Source of the DNA: Nocardia sp. SYP-A9097
GTDB taxonomy: Bacteria > Actinomycetota > Actinomycetes > Mycobacteriales > Mycobacteriaceae
NCBI RefSeq assembly: GCF_009649815.1
Contig: NZ_WJIC01000002.1
Span: forward strand, 496,001 to 560,000
Length of the DNA: 64,000 nt
Reading direction: 5' to 3'
The notes beneath the pieces were generated by a model. That model was not told the DNA's origin. It ran no database searches and worked only from the letters and a program-made list of their open reading frames with translations. A program made the position numbers and the translations under genes. The number at the start of each line of letters is the position of its first letter. Within the stretch, counting starts at the first letter, position 1. This document shows, piece by piece, positions 63,654-64,000 of this stretch.

Positions 63654-64000
63654 TCAGCGCGGCCGACTCTGCGCCCGAAGCTTGGCGGCACGCTCACGCG
63701 GGTCGTAATCCGGGCCGACACCCTCGATCAACAACAGGTCACCGTCGATGTGATCGGCGCGCAAATGCAAGATCTCTTGATATGCGGGCGAGCGATACCA
63801 GGCCCGCGCCCGCTCCAGGGTCGGGAACTCCAGCAACACCATGCTGCCCGGCCACTCCCCCTCCACCACCTCCACCGGCGGACCGTGAATGACGAAGCGG
63901 CCCGCGAACGGATCCAGGGTGTCCTGAATACGCTCCAGATACTCCAGAATCTCCGGATGCGGACGCCGATCCCGCAGATGCGCGAAGCCATAGGCGGACA
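63654..64000 (-). CDS. DUF1330-family protein (start codon cut by window edge)
   Basis: The visible part encodes 114 residues. The frame reads SAYGFAHLRDRRPHPEILEY, then DPFAGRFVIHGPPVEVVEGE and MVLLEFPTLERARAWYRSPA, ending at TGA 63654. This is a complete DUF1330 domain (a small dimeric ferredoxin-like alpha/beta fold, function unknown). The two bases left at the edge (63999-64000) read as ?TG just before SAYG, so the start codon probably straddles the window end and only one base is missing. It converges with the flavoprotein gene. Confidence 0.85.
   Translation of the reverse strand, partial: SAYGFAHLRDRRPHPEILEYLERIQDTLDPFAGRFVIHGPPVEVVEGEWPGSMVLLEFPTLERARAWYRSPAYQEILHLRADHIDGDLLLIEGVGPDYDPRERAAKLRAQSRPR

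Overview
The window is high-GC actinobacterial DNA. A KshB-type ketosteroid hydroxylase reductase with a KstR-type operator, a mycofactocin glycosyltransferase (MftF), an MbtH-like protein, XRE/DUF5753-DUF397 pairs, an SPW-repeat protein and many TetR regulators point to the Mycobacteriales. Nocardia is the best guess, by inference rather than from a marker gene.

Left flank (1-6.3 kb): the end of an SMR efflux gene, an SRPBCC protein, a double-headed TetR regulator with three 23-bp direct repeats in front of it, a small unknown protein, a SARP-type regulator interrupted by an in-frame amber codon, two small minus-strand genes, and an XRE/DUF5753-DUF397 pair.

Core (6.3-52.6 kb, all minus strand, read right to left): a GAF plus winged-helix regulator, a 516-bp leader, two giant NRPS genes (6039 aa and about 8496 aa, overlapping by one base as TGATG), an MbtH-like protein, and then three tiny ORFs of 37, 39 and 30 codons. 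The three encoded peptides are clearly related to each other and end at a strong GC hairpin. I count 13 adenylation and 13 thiolation domains, 13 condensation domains, one terminal thioesterase, and no epimerization or methyltransferase domains. Module 6 is split: its C domain ends the first protein and its A-T starts the second. The two facing termini carry homologous domains of about 90 aa that resemble the N-terminal part of an A domain, so they probably dock. Eye-read specificity codes give Ser at modules 1, 4, 6, 8 and 10 and Thr at 3 and 11, so the predicted product is a Ser/Thr-rich, probably N-acylated, 13-residue peptide with Ser at every second position from 4 to 10. I do not recognise this product.

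Right flank (52.9-64 kb): MftF, a TetR gene, kshB behind a textbook KstR box, a lytic transglycosylase-like secreted protein, a DNA-alkylation-repair protein, a DUF3761 lipoprotein, a repeat-rich Ser/Ala protein, a secreted lipase, a TetR-SPW pair, a ferredoxin-reductase-type flavoprotein with a second KstR-like box inside its first codons, and a DUF1330 gene cut by the window edge within its start codon.

The main novelty candidates are the three tandem micro-peptides behind mbtH, the homologous docking domains at the split module, and the alternating-Ser 13-mer.
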